Shown here: positions 1 to 7,004 of the stretch, one piece after another
Position numbering within the stretch: position 1 is the stretch's first letter
Layout: each line of letters begins with the position of its first letter
Origin: CAZYPU01 sp964649665
GTDB lineage: Bacteria > Omnitrophota > Gorgyraeia > JABMRN01 > RBG-13-46-9
DNA length: 32,228 bases
NCBI GenBank assembly: GCA_964649665.1
Contig: CAZYPU010000010.1
Coordinates: 1-32,228, forward strand
Direction: 5' to 3'
Notes under the pieces: model-generated
Told to the model about the DNA's origin: nothing
Seen by the model: only the letters and a program-made list of their open reading frames with translations
The model's database searches: none
Position numbers and translations under genes: made by a program

Positions 1-58
1 GACGAAGCAATCTCAAGCGACGAGATTGCTTCGGCGCCTTCGGCGCCTCGCAATGACA
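1..58. repeat. Dispersed TIR element, right-hand part (copy 1)
   Basis: The stretch ends with CTCGCAATGACA (47-58), the inverted form of TGTCATTGCGAG, which opens the complete copies at 21936-22087 and 32000-32126. It contains the internal hairpin GAAGCAATCT / AGATTGCTTC and a second short inverted repeat (GGCGCC-TTC-GGCGCC). The left end lies outside the window. No transposase is present, so it looks like a MITE- or REP-like non-autonomous element. It sits 6 bp beyond the stop codon of the hydrogenase small subunit. Confidence 0.8.
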
Positions 59-64
59 AGTTGG

Positions 65-490
65 TTATTTTTTTCCCTTTACCTTCTCGATCAGCTTCAC
101 GACGCCCGCGATAATCGCCTCCGGCTTGGGCGGGCATCCCGGTATATAGACATCCACCGGAATAATCTTGTCCAGCGGCACCGGGCAGTTATAGCTATGG
201 ATGAACATGCCCCTGGAAAGGGCGCACTCGCCTATTGCGACTACAAGGCACGGTTTTGAAACTTGTTCATATAATCTCTTCATCCTGATAACGGACTGTC
301 TATTGCAGGAACCGGTAATCAAAAGCACGTCGGCATGTTTAATGCTTCCGGCGAGAAGCATGCCGAACCTTTCAATGTCGAACCTCGGCGTAAGGCAGTC
401 CAATATCTCGATATCGCAATTGTTGCAGCTGCCCGTGGATAAGTGAAATACCCAGGGGGATTTAAGCAGCGCTTTTAGTTTTAAACTCAT
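65..490 (-). CDS. Group 4 [NiFe] hydrogenase small subunit / NuoB-like (20 kDa) Fe-S protein
   Basis: This 141-residue protein belongs to the NuoB/EchC/MbhJ/CooL family, which carries the proximal [4Fe-4S] cluster between the catalytic subunit and the membrane arm. The expected ligands are visible: TGSCNNCDIE (C22, C25), GEC (C89) and the PGCPPKPE motif (C119). The C-x2-C spacing at the N-terminus is that of energy-converting hydrogenases rather than the adjacent CC pair of true complex I NuoB. An extra cysteine, C62, sits in TGSCN. It starts 1 bp after the NuoH-like gene ends, so the two are co-transcribed. The large (NuoD-like) subunit should lie beyond position 1. Without it, a hydrogenase and a hydrogenase-related (Ehr-type) complex cannot be told apart. 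Confidence 0.85.
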   Translation of the reverse strand: MSLKLKALLKSPWVFHLSTGSCNNCDIEILDCLTPRFDIERFGMLLAGSIKHADVLLITGSCNRQSVIRMKRLYEQVSKPCLVVAIGECALSRGMFIHSYNCPVPLDKIIPVDVYIPGCPPKPEAIIAGVVKLIEKVKGKK

Positions 491-491
491 G

Positions 492-1415
492 TTATAAACC
501 TCTGAATGCCAATATCACCGCTATTATCGCAAGCACAGTTACCGGGCCCCAGAAAAATCTGACCGCCTGGTCTATCCGCACGCGCGGATTTGTGTTACGT
601 ATAACGGTTATGAGCGCCACAAGCCCTACATACTTAAGCGCGCCGCACAAAAGGTGAATGCCGTCAAGCCGCAAGCCGCCCATGAAAAGAATCATAAGAA
701 AAAACGGCAGTGTAAATAAAAGCATGTTCTTCATGAGCTTGTAGACGGCGAGGGCTGAGCCGGAATATTCTATTAACGGTCCTCCCACAATCTCTGTTTC
801 CGCCTCCGGAATGTCAAAAGGGACAAGCGCCAATTTCGCCTGTATGCAGAGTATCGCGACGATAAGAGCCAGCGCCCCGGACCAGCTTCCGGTTATAACG
901 CCGTTTTCGGCCTGCAAAGCCAGGATATCGCCGAGTTTAATGGAAAAACCGGATTTTATAACGGGAACGAATACCGCGAGCATAAAAGGAAGTTCGTAAC
1001 CTAAAATAAGCTTCATTTCACGCGAGGCCCCCAAGCTTGCCAGGGGATTTCCGGAGGCAAAGCCCCCCATCATAATACTTATGGAGGGGATGGTAAGTAA
1101 ATACAGCACAACTATCAAATCCCCCATAAAGGTGTGGCTTGGATTTATATTATTTACCCAGAGCAAAGTTGACACCAGTATTACGCTCGAAAGTCCCGCA
1201 AGAGGCGCCGCTAAAAATGTAATTTTTGATGTGCCGGCCGGGATAAGCGTTTCCTTACCCAGGAGTTTTATGATATCTACAAGCGGCTGTAAAACCGGGG
1301 GCCCTACGCGGTACTGAACCCTGGCTGTTACTTTTCTGTCTATCCAGCTCGCCGCAAGCCCTATCGCCACCGTAAGCACAAAGCCGTAGAATATCAGGTA
1401 GAATAAATAATTCAC
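492..1415 (-). CDS. NuoH/EchB/HyfC-like membrane subunit of a group 4 hydrogenase complex
   Basis: A 307-residue, highly hydrophobic protein with about eight predicted membrane helices. It matches the NuoH/HycD/EchB family, the membrane anchor at the junction with the peripheral arm that carries part of the ion-translocation path. Diagnostic sequences are RVQYRVGPPVLQPLVDIIKL near residue 35, the ASREMKLILGYELPF segment (about 130-145), and the conserved acidic loop ALVPFDIPEAETEIVGGPLIEYSG (about 190-215). The start overlaps the upstream ferredoxin stop as ATGA (1412-1415), which indicates translational coupling. Length is normal for the family. It acts in the cytoplasmic membrane with the 65-490 product. 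Confidence 0.9.
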   Translation of the reverse strand: MNYLFYLIFYGFVLTVAIGLAASWIDRKVTARVQYRVGPPVLQPLVDIIKLLGKETLIPAGTSKITFLAAPLAGLSSVILVSTLLWVNNINPSHTFMGDLIVVLYLLTIPSISIMMGGFASGNPLASLGASREMKLILGYELPFMLAVFVPVIKSGFSIKLGDILALQAENGVITGSWSGALALIVAILCIQAKLALVPFDIPEAETEIVGGPLIEYSGSALAVYKLMKNMLLFTLPFFLMILFMGGLRLDGIHLLCGALKYVGLVALITVIRNTNPRVRIDQAVRFFWGPVTVLAIIAVILAFRGL

Positions 1416-1915
1416 GCCTTCTCCCGTTGCCAGTGCGTTGAATGCACTATTAAATTATCGCCGACTAAAAACGTGTTTTCATCCTTTTCGGCAGCGTCAT
1501 CTTTCAAGCTTAACGCCCCGTAAGGGCAGCTCTTTATGCATAACGGTTCATTTTTTTCATTTCTTCTATCCAGGCAAAAATCGCAAGCGGCCGCCAATAG
1601 GGGAACCAGTTCCGGGTAGATAGTTCCGTAAGGGCACGCGTGAGAGCACGACTTGCAGCTTATACAGCGCATGTTATGCCTCACCAGCATATTATCCCTT
1701 TTCTCGTCTTGTTCAAGCGCTTCTTCGGGGCATGCGTTTACGCAGTGCGGCTCCTCACACTTCCTGCACACAAGGGCGTAGGTGGCCACCTCCGCCACGG
1801 AAATAATTCCGTTATTGTCCGGATGATACATGTAGCTGCATTTGATAACGCAGTTTTTGCATTCACCCGAGGCGCAGGCGTCCAGGTCAATATAAAGTTT
1901 TTTGTGCATCAACAT
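1412..1915 (-). CDS. Four-cluster [4Fe-4S] ferredoxin-like electron-transfer subunit (HycB/CooF/HydN type)
   Basis: A 167-residue protein with sixteen cysteines in four clusters: C14/C19/C22/C26, C50/C53/C58/C62, C84/C87/C90/C94 and C111/C114/C126/C130. This is the arrangement of HycB, CooF and DmsB-like polyferredoxins, which pass electrons between a soluble module and a hydrogenase. Here it lies between the membrane subunits and the HydG/HydB-like genes, so it probably wires the diaphorase module to the NuoB-like subunit (inference). Two start codons are possible, 1915 and 1909. Neither has a strong Shine-Dalgarno, and the gap upstream carries a fragment of a dispersed repeat (1942-1959) that may have altered the leader. 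Confidence 0.85.
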   Translation of the reverse strand: MLMHKKLYIDLDACASGECKNCVIKCSYMYHPDNNGIISVAEVATYALVCRKCEEPHCVNACPEEALEQDEKRDNMLVRHNMRCISCKSCSHACPYGTIYPELVPLLAAACDFCLDRRNEKNEPLCIKSCPYGALSLKDDAAEKDENTFLVGDNLIVHSTHWQREKA

Positions 1916-1941
1916 TTATTACCATTGCCAGGGCAACACTC

Positions 1942-1959
1942 GTCATCCTGAGGCACCAT
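1942..1959. repeat. Fragment of a dispersed palindromic repeat
   Basis: The 15 bases CATCCTGAGGCACCA also occur, inverted, in the 95-bp repeat units near 28660 and 28755 (minus strand reads CATCCTGAGGCACCA there). It lies in the 45-bp gap between two hydrogenase-operon genes. It is probably a decayed half of the same element family, but it is short enough that coincidence cannot be excluded. Confidence 0.45.
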
Positions 1960-1960
1960 T

Positions 1961-2794
1961 TCAATCCCAGATTTCGTGGAAATTCTTTATCTTATCATAC
2001 GTGAAAACAGGGCCGTCCTTGCAGGCGTAATACGTTCCTATCCTGCAATGGCCGCATTTACCTATGCCGCAAGACATATTCTTTTCCATAGAGAGATATA
2101 TATTTTCGTCCTTAAACCCCATATCCAGGAGCTTCATAGTCGCGTACTTCATGGCGATTGGAGGGCCGCAAACAACGGCAATTCCATTTTTAAAATCCAT
2201 GTCAATTCCGTCCATTATGGTGGTAACAACACCTACATTTTCTTTCCAATCCGTATCATCCTTATCTTTCTTATCAACGGTAAGCCGTAAATTCAGATCT
2301 TCTCTTTTTGCCCATTCTCCGATTTCTTTTCGATACAGAAAATCCCCGGGGGTCTTGCAGCCGCCCCTATAAAATACCTTTTTAAAGTCCCCGCTTCTAT
2401 TGAATAGTTCGTACATGAGGCTTCTAAGCGGTGCCAATCCGCATCCGCCGCCCACAACCAGTATCTCCCTGCCTTTAAATGTATCTATAGGATACCCTAT
2501 GCCGAGCGGCCCTCTTAAGCCCACGATATCTCCTTTTTTTAGTTCGTGGATTTTTTCGGTAACCTTCCCCACCTTCATAATGGTAACTTCCATTATGTCT
2601 TTTGTCATAGGGTTTGAGGACGGCGTAAAAGGCGCCTCGCCCACTCCGGGAACGGTGAGTTCTATAAACTGGCCCGATACGAACGTTATCGGCTCTTTTG
2701 GTTTAAGACGAAGTGTCTTTATACTCGGCGTCTCTTTTATAACGTCCAGGACTTCTGTCTCAATCGGCCTGTAGGGATTTTCGATATTATTCAT
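1961..2794 (-). CDS. FAD/NAD(P)-binding, [2Fe-2S] reductase subunit (sulfhydrogenase gamma HydG / AsrB / PyrK-like)
   Basis: A 277-residue ferredoxin-reductase-type protein. The N-terminal FAD-binding barrel contains PFTPSSNP (55-62) in the position of the flavin-binding RxYS-like segment. The NAD(P) domain has VVGGGCGLAPLRSL (113-126) and a late VCGPP motif (208-212). The C-terminus carries a [2Fe-2S] motif C242-x4-C247-x2-C250-x7-C258, as in HydG of archaeal sulfhydrogenase, AsrB and the PyrK electron-transfer subunit. Its start overlaps the end of the HydB-like gene by 8 bp. In known complexes this subunit takes electrons from or gives them to NAD(P)H. Here it probably provides the pyridine-nucleotide port for a group 4 hydrogenase complex, which is the unusual part. 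Confidence 0.85.
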   Translation of the reverse strand: MNNIENPYRPIETEVLDVIKETPSIKTLRLKPKEPITFVSGQFIELTVPGVGEAPFTPSSNPMTKDIMEVTIMKVGKVTEKIHELKKGDIVGLRGPLGIGYPIDTFKGREILVVGGGCGLAPLRSLMYELFNRSGDFKKVFYRGGCKTPGDFLYRKEIGEWAKREDLNLRLTVDKKDKDDTDWKENVGVVTTIMDGIDMDFKNGIAVVCGPPIAMKYATMKLLDMGFKDENIYLSMEKNMSCGIGKCGHCRIGTYYACKDGPVFTYDKIKNFHEIWD

Positions 2795-3830
2795 TATTTA
2801 CCAGCCTTTTGAGAACTTTCCTTATATCGATCTTCGCCGGACACGCGGATATGCAGCGGCCGCATCCCGTGCAGGCGTAGATATCGGCTACTTTCGGAAA
2901 AAAATCGAATTTCTTTTCGAATCTGTTTCGAAGCCGCATCCAGAGTTTCGCACGCGGGTTCGCTCCGCCGGCGACTCTGGCGAAATCCTTTATCATGCAC
3001 GAATCCCATGCCTTAAGGCGCTTCATCTTACCCTTATCCTTCCGGTCATATAGTAGAAAACAATGGCACGTCGGGCATATTGTGTTGCACGCGCCGCATT
3101 CGACACAGGTTTTTGCCTCGTCCTTCCAGGCGTCAGACTGGAAATTTCGTTCGACAATACCCTTAAAAGCATCCTGCGAGGGCACCTTATCCTTTTTAAT
3201 ATTCCCTTCGACTTCTCTTATCACCCGTTCTCTCACGCTTTTCCTTGCGTCCTGATGCTGCCTGATCGTGTCCTGAAAAAAACGGTGATATTTTTTTATT
3301 ATATTTTCGCCTTTAGGTGAACCGATTTCAGCGATAAATCCGCCCGTGGCTTCGGAAAGATTAATATCAAAATCCTCCTCGGGATAGGGTTTAAGTCCGA
3401 GGGCGAGGCAGAAGCAGGTTTCAATCGCGAAAGTGCAGTCAGAGGCAATTATTAGGTTTTCTTCGCGGTTTTTTGCGTAAAACGGATCTTTATAATCATG
3501 ATCTAGAAATACGTAATCATGGACTTTCATGCCTTTTAAGTCGCATGCCTTGACGCCTACGATCGCAAGCGGTTTATTCGCGGCGCCCGGGGCCTCCGGC
3601 TTAAAATCTTCCGCTACTACTTCTCTGGCGCGGGAGAAAAATGCCTTTAGCGGCTCAAAAGCCCTGACCCCGCCTATTGCGATATCGTCCGAGGGTTCGT
3701 CGTATTTCTTATAAAAACGCTGTTCGGATTTTTTGATGGGGACAAAAACATCGTAATCCGATCTCAGCGCGTCAAGCAATTTATAGAAATTATCTTTCGA
3801 GATGTATCGGGCTTGTTTATCCACTGTCAT
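2787..3830 (-). CDS. Dicluster [4Fe-4S] protein, sulfhydrogenase beta subunit HydB / AsrA-like
   Basis: A 347-residue protein that matches the HydB/AsrA family, the partner of the HydG/AsrB diaphorase. Two ferredoxin-type motifs lie in the C-terminal half: CVECGACNTICPTC (about 242-255) and CTGCGRCISACPAK (about 319-332). The N-terminal half contains the family segment AIVGVKACDLKGM (about 89-101) and a cysteine-rich patch ASDCTFAIETCFC (about 129-141). It is the first structural gene after rex, only 8 bp downstream, so the hydrogenase operon probably shares the Rex promoter. It is expected to relay electrons between the flavoprotein and the downstream ferredoxin subunit. Confidence 0.85.
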   Translation of the reverse strand: MTVDKQARYISKDNFYKLLDALRSDYDVFVPIKKSEQRFYKKYDEPSDDIAIGGVRAFEPLKAFFSRAREVVAEDFKPEAPGAANKPLAIVGVKACDLKGMKVHDYVFLDHDYKDPFYAKNREENLIIASDCTFAIETCFCLALGLKPYPEEDFDINLSEATGGFIAEIGSPKGENIIKKYHRFFQDTIRQHQDARKSVRERVIREVEGNIKKDKVPSQDAFKGIVERNFQSDAWKDEAKTCVECGACNTICPTCHCFLLYDRKDKGKMKRLKAWDSCMIKDFARVAGGANPRAKLWMRLRNRFEKKFDFFPKVADIYACTGCGRCISACPAKIDIRKVLKRLVNNE

Positions 3831-3838
3831 GTGTATAA

Positions 3839-4468
3839 TTATTTTTTGTTGGCCAAAAAATAAGAGAGCGTTTCAAGCTCTCTTGAAAGGTCAACGTCTT
3901 TTACCTTAATATTCTCCGGCACATTAAGTGAGGTCGGCGCGAAATTCAGAATGCACTGGACGCCGGCTAAAACAAGTTTATTCGCTACTTCCTGGGATTT
4001 TTCAGCCGGGGTAGTTATGATTCCTATGGAAATCTTCTTTTCTTTAACTATTCTGGGCATGTTGTCTATGGAATTTACCGTTAACGTGCCTATATTTTTA
4101 CCGATTTTTTTCTGATCCGAATCGAATGAAGCGACAAGATCAAGTCCGTGTTTCTTGAACCCCGGATATGCCAGAAGAGCCGAACCCAGATGCCCCGCCC
4201 CTACGACGGCGACATTCCAGGTTTTATTTTTTCCCAGTATCTTCTCCAGCGCCGATTTAAGTTCCTGCGTATCGTATCCGGAACCGCTCACGCCAAACTG
4301 GCCGAAATGCCCGAGGTCTTTTCGCACTTGCGCGTCGTTTAGATTTACCCTCTCGCCCAGCTCCGCTGACGATATGGTTCGAATACTCACATTCACGAGC
4401 ACCGCAATCTCCCGCAGGTATATAAAAAGCCGCGAAATGGTCGTTTCCGGAATTTTCTTCGTACCCAT
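3839..4468 (-). CDS. rex: Redox-sensing transcriptional repressor Rex
   Basis: Rex senses the NADH/NAD+ ratio and represses fermentative and hydrogenase genes when NADH is low. The N-terminal winged helix begins KKIPETTISRL and includes ERVNLNDAQVRKDLGHFGQFG. The Rossmann domain carries AVVGAGHLGSALLAY, the family's NADH-binding glycine motif. I place the start at ATG 4468 (209 aa), which matches the usual Rex length. The upstream in-frame TTG at 4507 falls inside a TTGACA promoter box and is probably not used; GTG 4474 is a second candidate. The gene is 8 bp from the HydB-like gene, so Rex is probably co-transcribed with the hydrogenase genes. A Rex-like operator overlaps its promoter, which suggests autoregulation. 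Confidence 0.93.
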   Translation of the reverse strand: MGTKKIPETTISRLFIYLREIAVLVNVSIRTISSAELGERVNLNDAQVRKDLGHFGQFGVSGSGYDTQELKSALEKILGKNKTWNVAVVGAGHLGSALLAYPGFKKHGLDLVASFDSDQKKIGKNIGTLTVNSIDNMPRIVKEKKISIGIITTPAEKSQEVANKLVLAGVQCILNFAPTSLNVPENIKVKDVDLSRELETLSYFLANKK

Positions 4469-4478
4469 ATTCACGAAC

Positions 4479-4507
4479 TTTGTACCATTTTTCACAAGAT
4501 TTGTCAA
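4479..4507 (-). promoter_or_regulatory. rex/hydrogenase operon promoter with overlapping Rex-type operator
   Basis: On the minus strand TTGACA (4507-4502) is followed, 17 bp later, by TACAAA (4484-4479), a good sigma70-like pair 11 bp before ATG 4468. Within it lies TTGTGA-N6-GTACAA (4497-4480), close to the known Rex consensus TTGTGA-N6-TCACAA (left half perfect, right half 4/6). The operator covers the spacer and part of the -10 box, the classic position for repression. The predicted transcript start falls within a few bases of the start codon, so the mRNA would have almost no leader. Confidence 0.6.
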
Positions 4508-4567
4508 ACAAAAAATATAAAAATCTTTTTTTAGTCCACGTAATAGATTTTTACATTTTTATATTTG

Positions 4568-4628
4568 ACCCTTCGCCCCGCCAAAATCGGGGCGAAAGTG
4601 CAAAAAGGTGCCAGGCACCTTTTTTAAG
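4568..4628. repeat. Two adjacent hairpins between divergent genes (dispersed palindrome or bidirectional terminator-like)
   Basis: The first hairpin has arms TTCGCCCCG and CGGGGCGAA separated by ccaaaat. The second is AAAAAGGTGCC-A-GGCACCTTTTT, a near-perfect palindrome with an A-run before and a T-run after, so it resembles an intrinsic terminator on either strand. Both lie between the divergent promoters of rex and the Rrf2 gene, where no terminator is needed for either. A REP-type dispersed palindrome is the likelier explanation. Confidence 0.5.
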
Positions 4629-4640
4629 TTGGGAAAACTA

Positions 4641-4669
4641 TTGACAAAACTGCGTTTATAGTATACAAT
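4641..4669 (+). promoter_or_regulatory. Promoter of the Rrf2-pst operon
   Basis: TTGACA (4641-4646) is followed after 17 bp by TACAAT (4664-4669), an almost consensus sigma70 pair 31 bp before the Rrf2 start. The -10 region contains the small inverted repeat GTAT-ACA-ATAC (4661-4671), a possible operator for the adjacent Rrf2 protein. The operator assignment is a guess from position and symmetry only. Confidence 0.65.
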
Positions 4670-4699
4670 ACCTACCAACAAAGTATAGAATGGGATTTT

Positions 4700-5101
4700 A
4701 TGAAGCTTACCACGAAAAGCGAATACTCGATTCTGGCGCTTATTTGTATAGCGCAGCACGAAAATAAAGGCTTCGTGAAGATTGAGGATATCTGCAAAAG
4801 GCATGAAATGCCCAAAAAATATGTGGAACACCTGCTTATGGTCTTAAAGCAGGATCGGTTTCTTAGGGCCAAAAGGGGCGCAGGCGGCGGATACAAACTT
4901 GCCCTTCCCTCATCCAAAATAAGCATAGCGCAAATTATACGCCTCATGGACGGTGCTTTAGCGCCGACCGAGTCTGCCAGCACTTATTTTTTCTCGCACA
5001 CGCCGCTTGAGAAAGAGAAAAAGATTATGGGCGTTTTTAAGGAGATACGAAATTACGTATCGCGCCGGCTGGAAAAATTGAAACTTTCCGATTTGGTGTA
5101 G
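4700..5101 (+). CDS. Rrf2 family transcriptional regulator
   Basis: This 133-residue protein has the Rrf2 signature: KLTTKSEYSILALICIA at the start, a winged-helix recognition segment CKRHEMPKKYVEHLLMVLKQ (about 32-51), and the wing KRGAGGGYKLALP (about 58-70). The three-cysteine loop that binds an Fe-S cluster in IscR and NsrR is absent (the region reads APTESASTYFFSHTP), so it probably does not sense through a canonical cluster. It is the first gene of the transporter operon, 20 bp upstream of the PstS-like gene, and probably regulates that operon. The signal it senses is unknown. Confidence 0.9.
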   Translation: MKLTTKSEYSILALICIAQHENKGFVKIEDICKRHEMPKKYVEHLLMVLKQDRFLRAKRGAGGGYKLALPSSKISIAQIIRLMDGALAPTESASTYFFSHTPLEKEKKIMGVFKEIRNYVSRRLEKLKLSDLV

Positions 5102-5121
5102 CGCAAAAGGAGATAAACTTT

Positions 5122-6084
5122 ATGAAAAAGCTTCTGGTTGTTTTACTGGCAATTATCGTAATATCCGGCATACAGCACGAAACAGTTAAAGCAAAAACGG
5201 ATAAGGAAGCACTGAAGGGGACCGTAATCTTGTCGGGCGCCTGGGCGCTTTATCCAATGACGGTCAGATGGGCGGAAGAATTTCGCAAAATTCATCCTGA
5301 AGTAAGGATAGACATTGCTGCCGGCGGCGCCGGTAAAGGAATGGCGGACTGCCTGGCCGGAATAGTGGATATAGGCATGGTCTCCAGGGAAATATATCCT
5401 GAAGAAATCAAGAAAGGCGCCTGGTGGGTTTCTGTTACTAAAGACGCTGTCGTCGCCACAATCAATAAGAAGAATCCCGTCGGGCGGAAACTCCTTTCTA
5501 AGGGTGCAAGGAGAAAAGATCTAATGGATGTTTGGGTTACGGGAAAGGTTAAAAAATGGGGCGAGATTACGGGCGATGAGAAATTCTATCGCATCAACGT
5601 TTATACCCGTTCCGATGCCTGTGGAGCGGCAGGGACATGGGCAAAATATCTTGGTAAAAACCAGGAGGACCTTCTCGGTATAGGAGTATACGGAGACCCG
5701 GGTTTGGCGGAAGCGGTGAGGAATGACGTTTTGGGAATAGGGTTCAACAACATCAACTATGTTTACGACGCGAAAACCAAAGAGCAGATTGACGGCATAC
5801 AGGTACTGCCTATTGATTTAAACAATAATGGTCAAATTGATAATGACGAAAATTTTTACGGGAACCGTGACGGGCTTGCAAGCGCCATATCTTCAGGCAA
5901 GTATCCCTCCCCTCCCGCCAGAGACCTGCATTTTGTCTCAAGGGGCAAACCGGCAGAAAAAGTCGTTTTAGACTTCCTTAAATGGGTTCTCACTGACGGC
6001 CAAAAGTATGTCCCTGAATCCGGTTATATTAAACTGCCTGAGAGAAAATTACGCGAAGAATTAAAAAAACTGGAAACTGAATAG
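5122..6084 (+). CDS. pstS: PstS-like periplasmic anion-binding protein of an ABC importer
   Basis: A 320-residue secreted binding protein with a typical Sec signal (KK, hydrophobic core, VKA near residue 24). It has the PstS-type fold markers TVILSGAWALYPM (34-46), IAAGGAGKGMAD (65-76), DIGMVSRE (83-90), YTRSDACGAAGTW (161-173) and a C-terminal WVLTDGQKYVPESGYI. A good ribosome binding site (AAGGAG) precedes the start. The ligand loops differ from classical PstS: the SGSST-type first loop reads SGAWA, and the usual serine of the R-x-D-x-SGT loop is replaced by alanine or glycine. Phosphate is the default guess, but another oxyanion such as tungstate or molybdate is possible. The genes downstream encode the matching permeases and ATPase. 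Confidence 0.82.
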   Translation: MKKLLVVLLAIIVISGIQHETVKAKTDKEALKGTVILSGAWALYPMTVRWAEEFRKIHPEVRIDIAAGGAGKGMADCLAGIVDIGMVSREIYPEEIKKGAWWVSVTKDAVVATINKKNPVGRKLLSKGARRKDLMDVWVTGKVKKWGEITGDEKFYRINVYTRSDACGAAGTWAKYLGKNQEDLLGIGVYGDPGLAEAVRNDVLGIGFNNINYVYDAKTKEQIDGIQVLPIDLNNNGQIDNDENFYGNRDGLASAISSGKYPSPPARDLHFVSRGKPAEKVVLDFLKWVLTDGQKYVPESGYIKLPERKLREELKKLETE

Positions 6085-6109
6085 GCAAAAACAGATTAGT
6101 TTGTGAACT

Positions 6110-7003
6110 ATGTATAAAATAAGGTTTCTGAAGGACAGGCTTGCCGGAAAAATCATGTTGTTACTTACGGTTTTTTCGGCTTTTATCATATTCCTTATGG
6201 CCTTTGGATTATATCAAAAAGCAAGGCCCATTCTTGCCATTAAGCCGTTTACAGAACTTTTGTTTTCCAGTTCATGGCATCCCTTAAGAGGAGAATTCGG
6301 ATTTTTTCCATTTATTATGGGCACGCTCTGGATAACGGGCGTAGCTGTTGCAGCAGCCATACCACTTTGTATTCTTACGGCAATATACCTATCCGAATAT
6401 GCCCATACCAAAATAAGGGAATGGACGAAGCCTGTCATAGACCTTCTGGCGGGCATACCTTCGGTAGTGTACGGCATGTGGGGCGTACTTGTCATTGTGC
6501 CTGTTATAAAAAATCATATCGCGCCTTCTCTCGGTGTTTTTTCAACCGGTTACTGTGTGCTCGCCGGGGGCATTGTACTCGCAATAATGATTTTCCCTGT
6601 AATTATTCATGTCTCCTCAGAAGTGTTAAGATCCGTGCCGCACGAAATAAGAGAAGCTTCCTGGGCATTAGGCGCAACGAAGTGGCAAACGGTAAAGCAT
6701 GTTGTATTGCGGAAGGCTTCGCCGGGCGTTATAGCGGCTGTTGTGCTGGGCATCTCAAGGGCATTCGGGGAGACGATGGCGGTTTTGATGGTCGCGGGGA
6801 ACGTAGCGAGGGTTCCAAAATCTATTCTTGACCCGGCTTATCCCCTGCCTGCATTGATTGCGAATAACTACGGGGAAATGTTATCGGTTCCCCTGTATGA
6901 TTCGGCCCTTCTCTTGGCATCCCTCGTCTTGCTGATAGTAGTTTTGTTTTTTAATATCATATCCAGAGGAATTCTGATTAAAATCGAACAACGCATACAA
7001 TAA
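6110..7003 (+). CDS. pstC: ABC transporter permease PstC
   Basis: A 297-residue inner-membrane permease with about six helices and the binding-protein-dependent transport domain. The EAA loop that docks the ATPase reads REASWALGATKWQTVKHVVL (about 182-201), followed by GISRAFGETMAV, a hallmark of PstC/PstA permeases. It pairs with PstA to form the channel for the PstS-like ligand. It is 25 bp downstream of pstS and only 1 bp upstream of pstA, so it belongs to the same operon. No clear Shine-Dalgarno precedes the start. Confidence 0.92.
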   Translation: MYKIRFLKDRLAGKIMLLLTVFSAFIIFLMAFGLYQKARPILAIKPFTELLFSSSWHPLRGEFGFFPFIMGTLWITGVAVAAAIPLCILTAIYLSEYAHTKIREWTKPVIDLLAGIPSVVYGMWGVLVIVPVIKNHIAPSLGVFSTGYCVLAGGIVLAIMIFPVIIHVSSEVLRSVPHEIREASWALGATKWQTVKHVVLRKASPGVIAAVVLGISRAFGETMAVLMVAGNVARVPKSILDPAYPLPALIANNYGEMLSVPLYDSALLLASLVLLIVVLFFNIISRGILIKIEQRIQ

Positions 7004-7004
7004 A

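Noticed and set aside
65..1415. True respiratory complex I (NuoB/NuoH)
   Set aside because: The small subunit has C-x2-C instead of adjacent cysteines, and the neighbours are HydB/HydG-like and HycB-like genes rather than nuo genes.
4469..4507. Rex translation start at TTG 4507 (222 residues)
   Set aside because: The TTG is the -35 box TTGACA, and a Rex-like operator and -10 box fall inside the added codons. ATG 4468 gives the family's normal N-terminus.
6274..6831. 185-residue plus-strand frame inside pstC
   Set aside because: It is a shadow frame of a clear permease gene, has a composition rich in Arg, Cys and His, and no recognisable domain.
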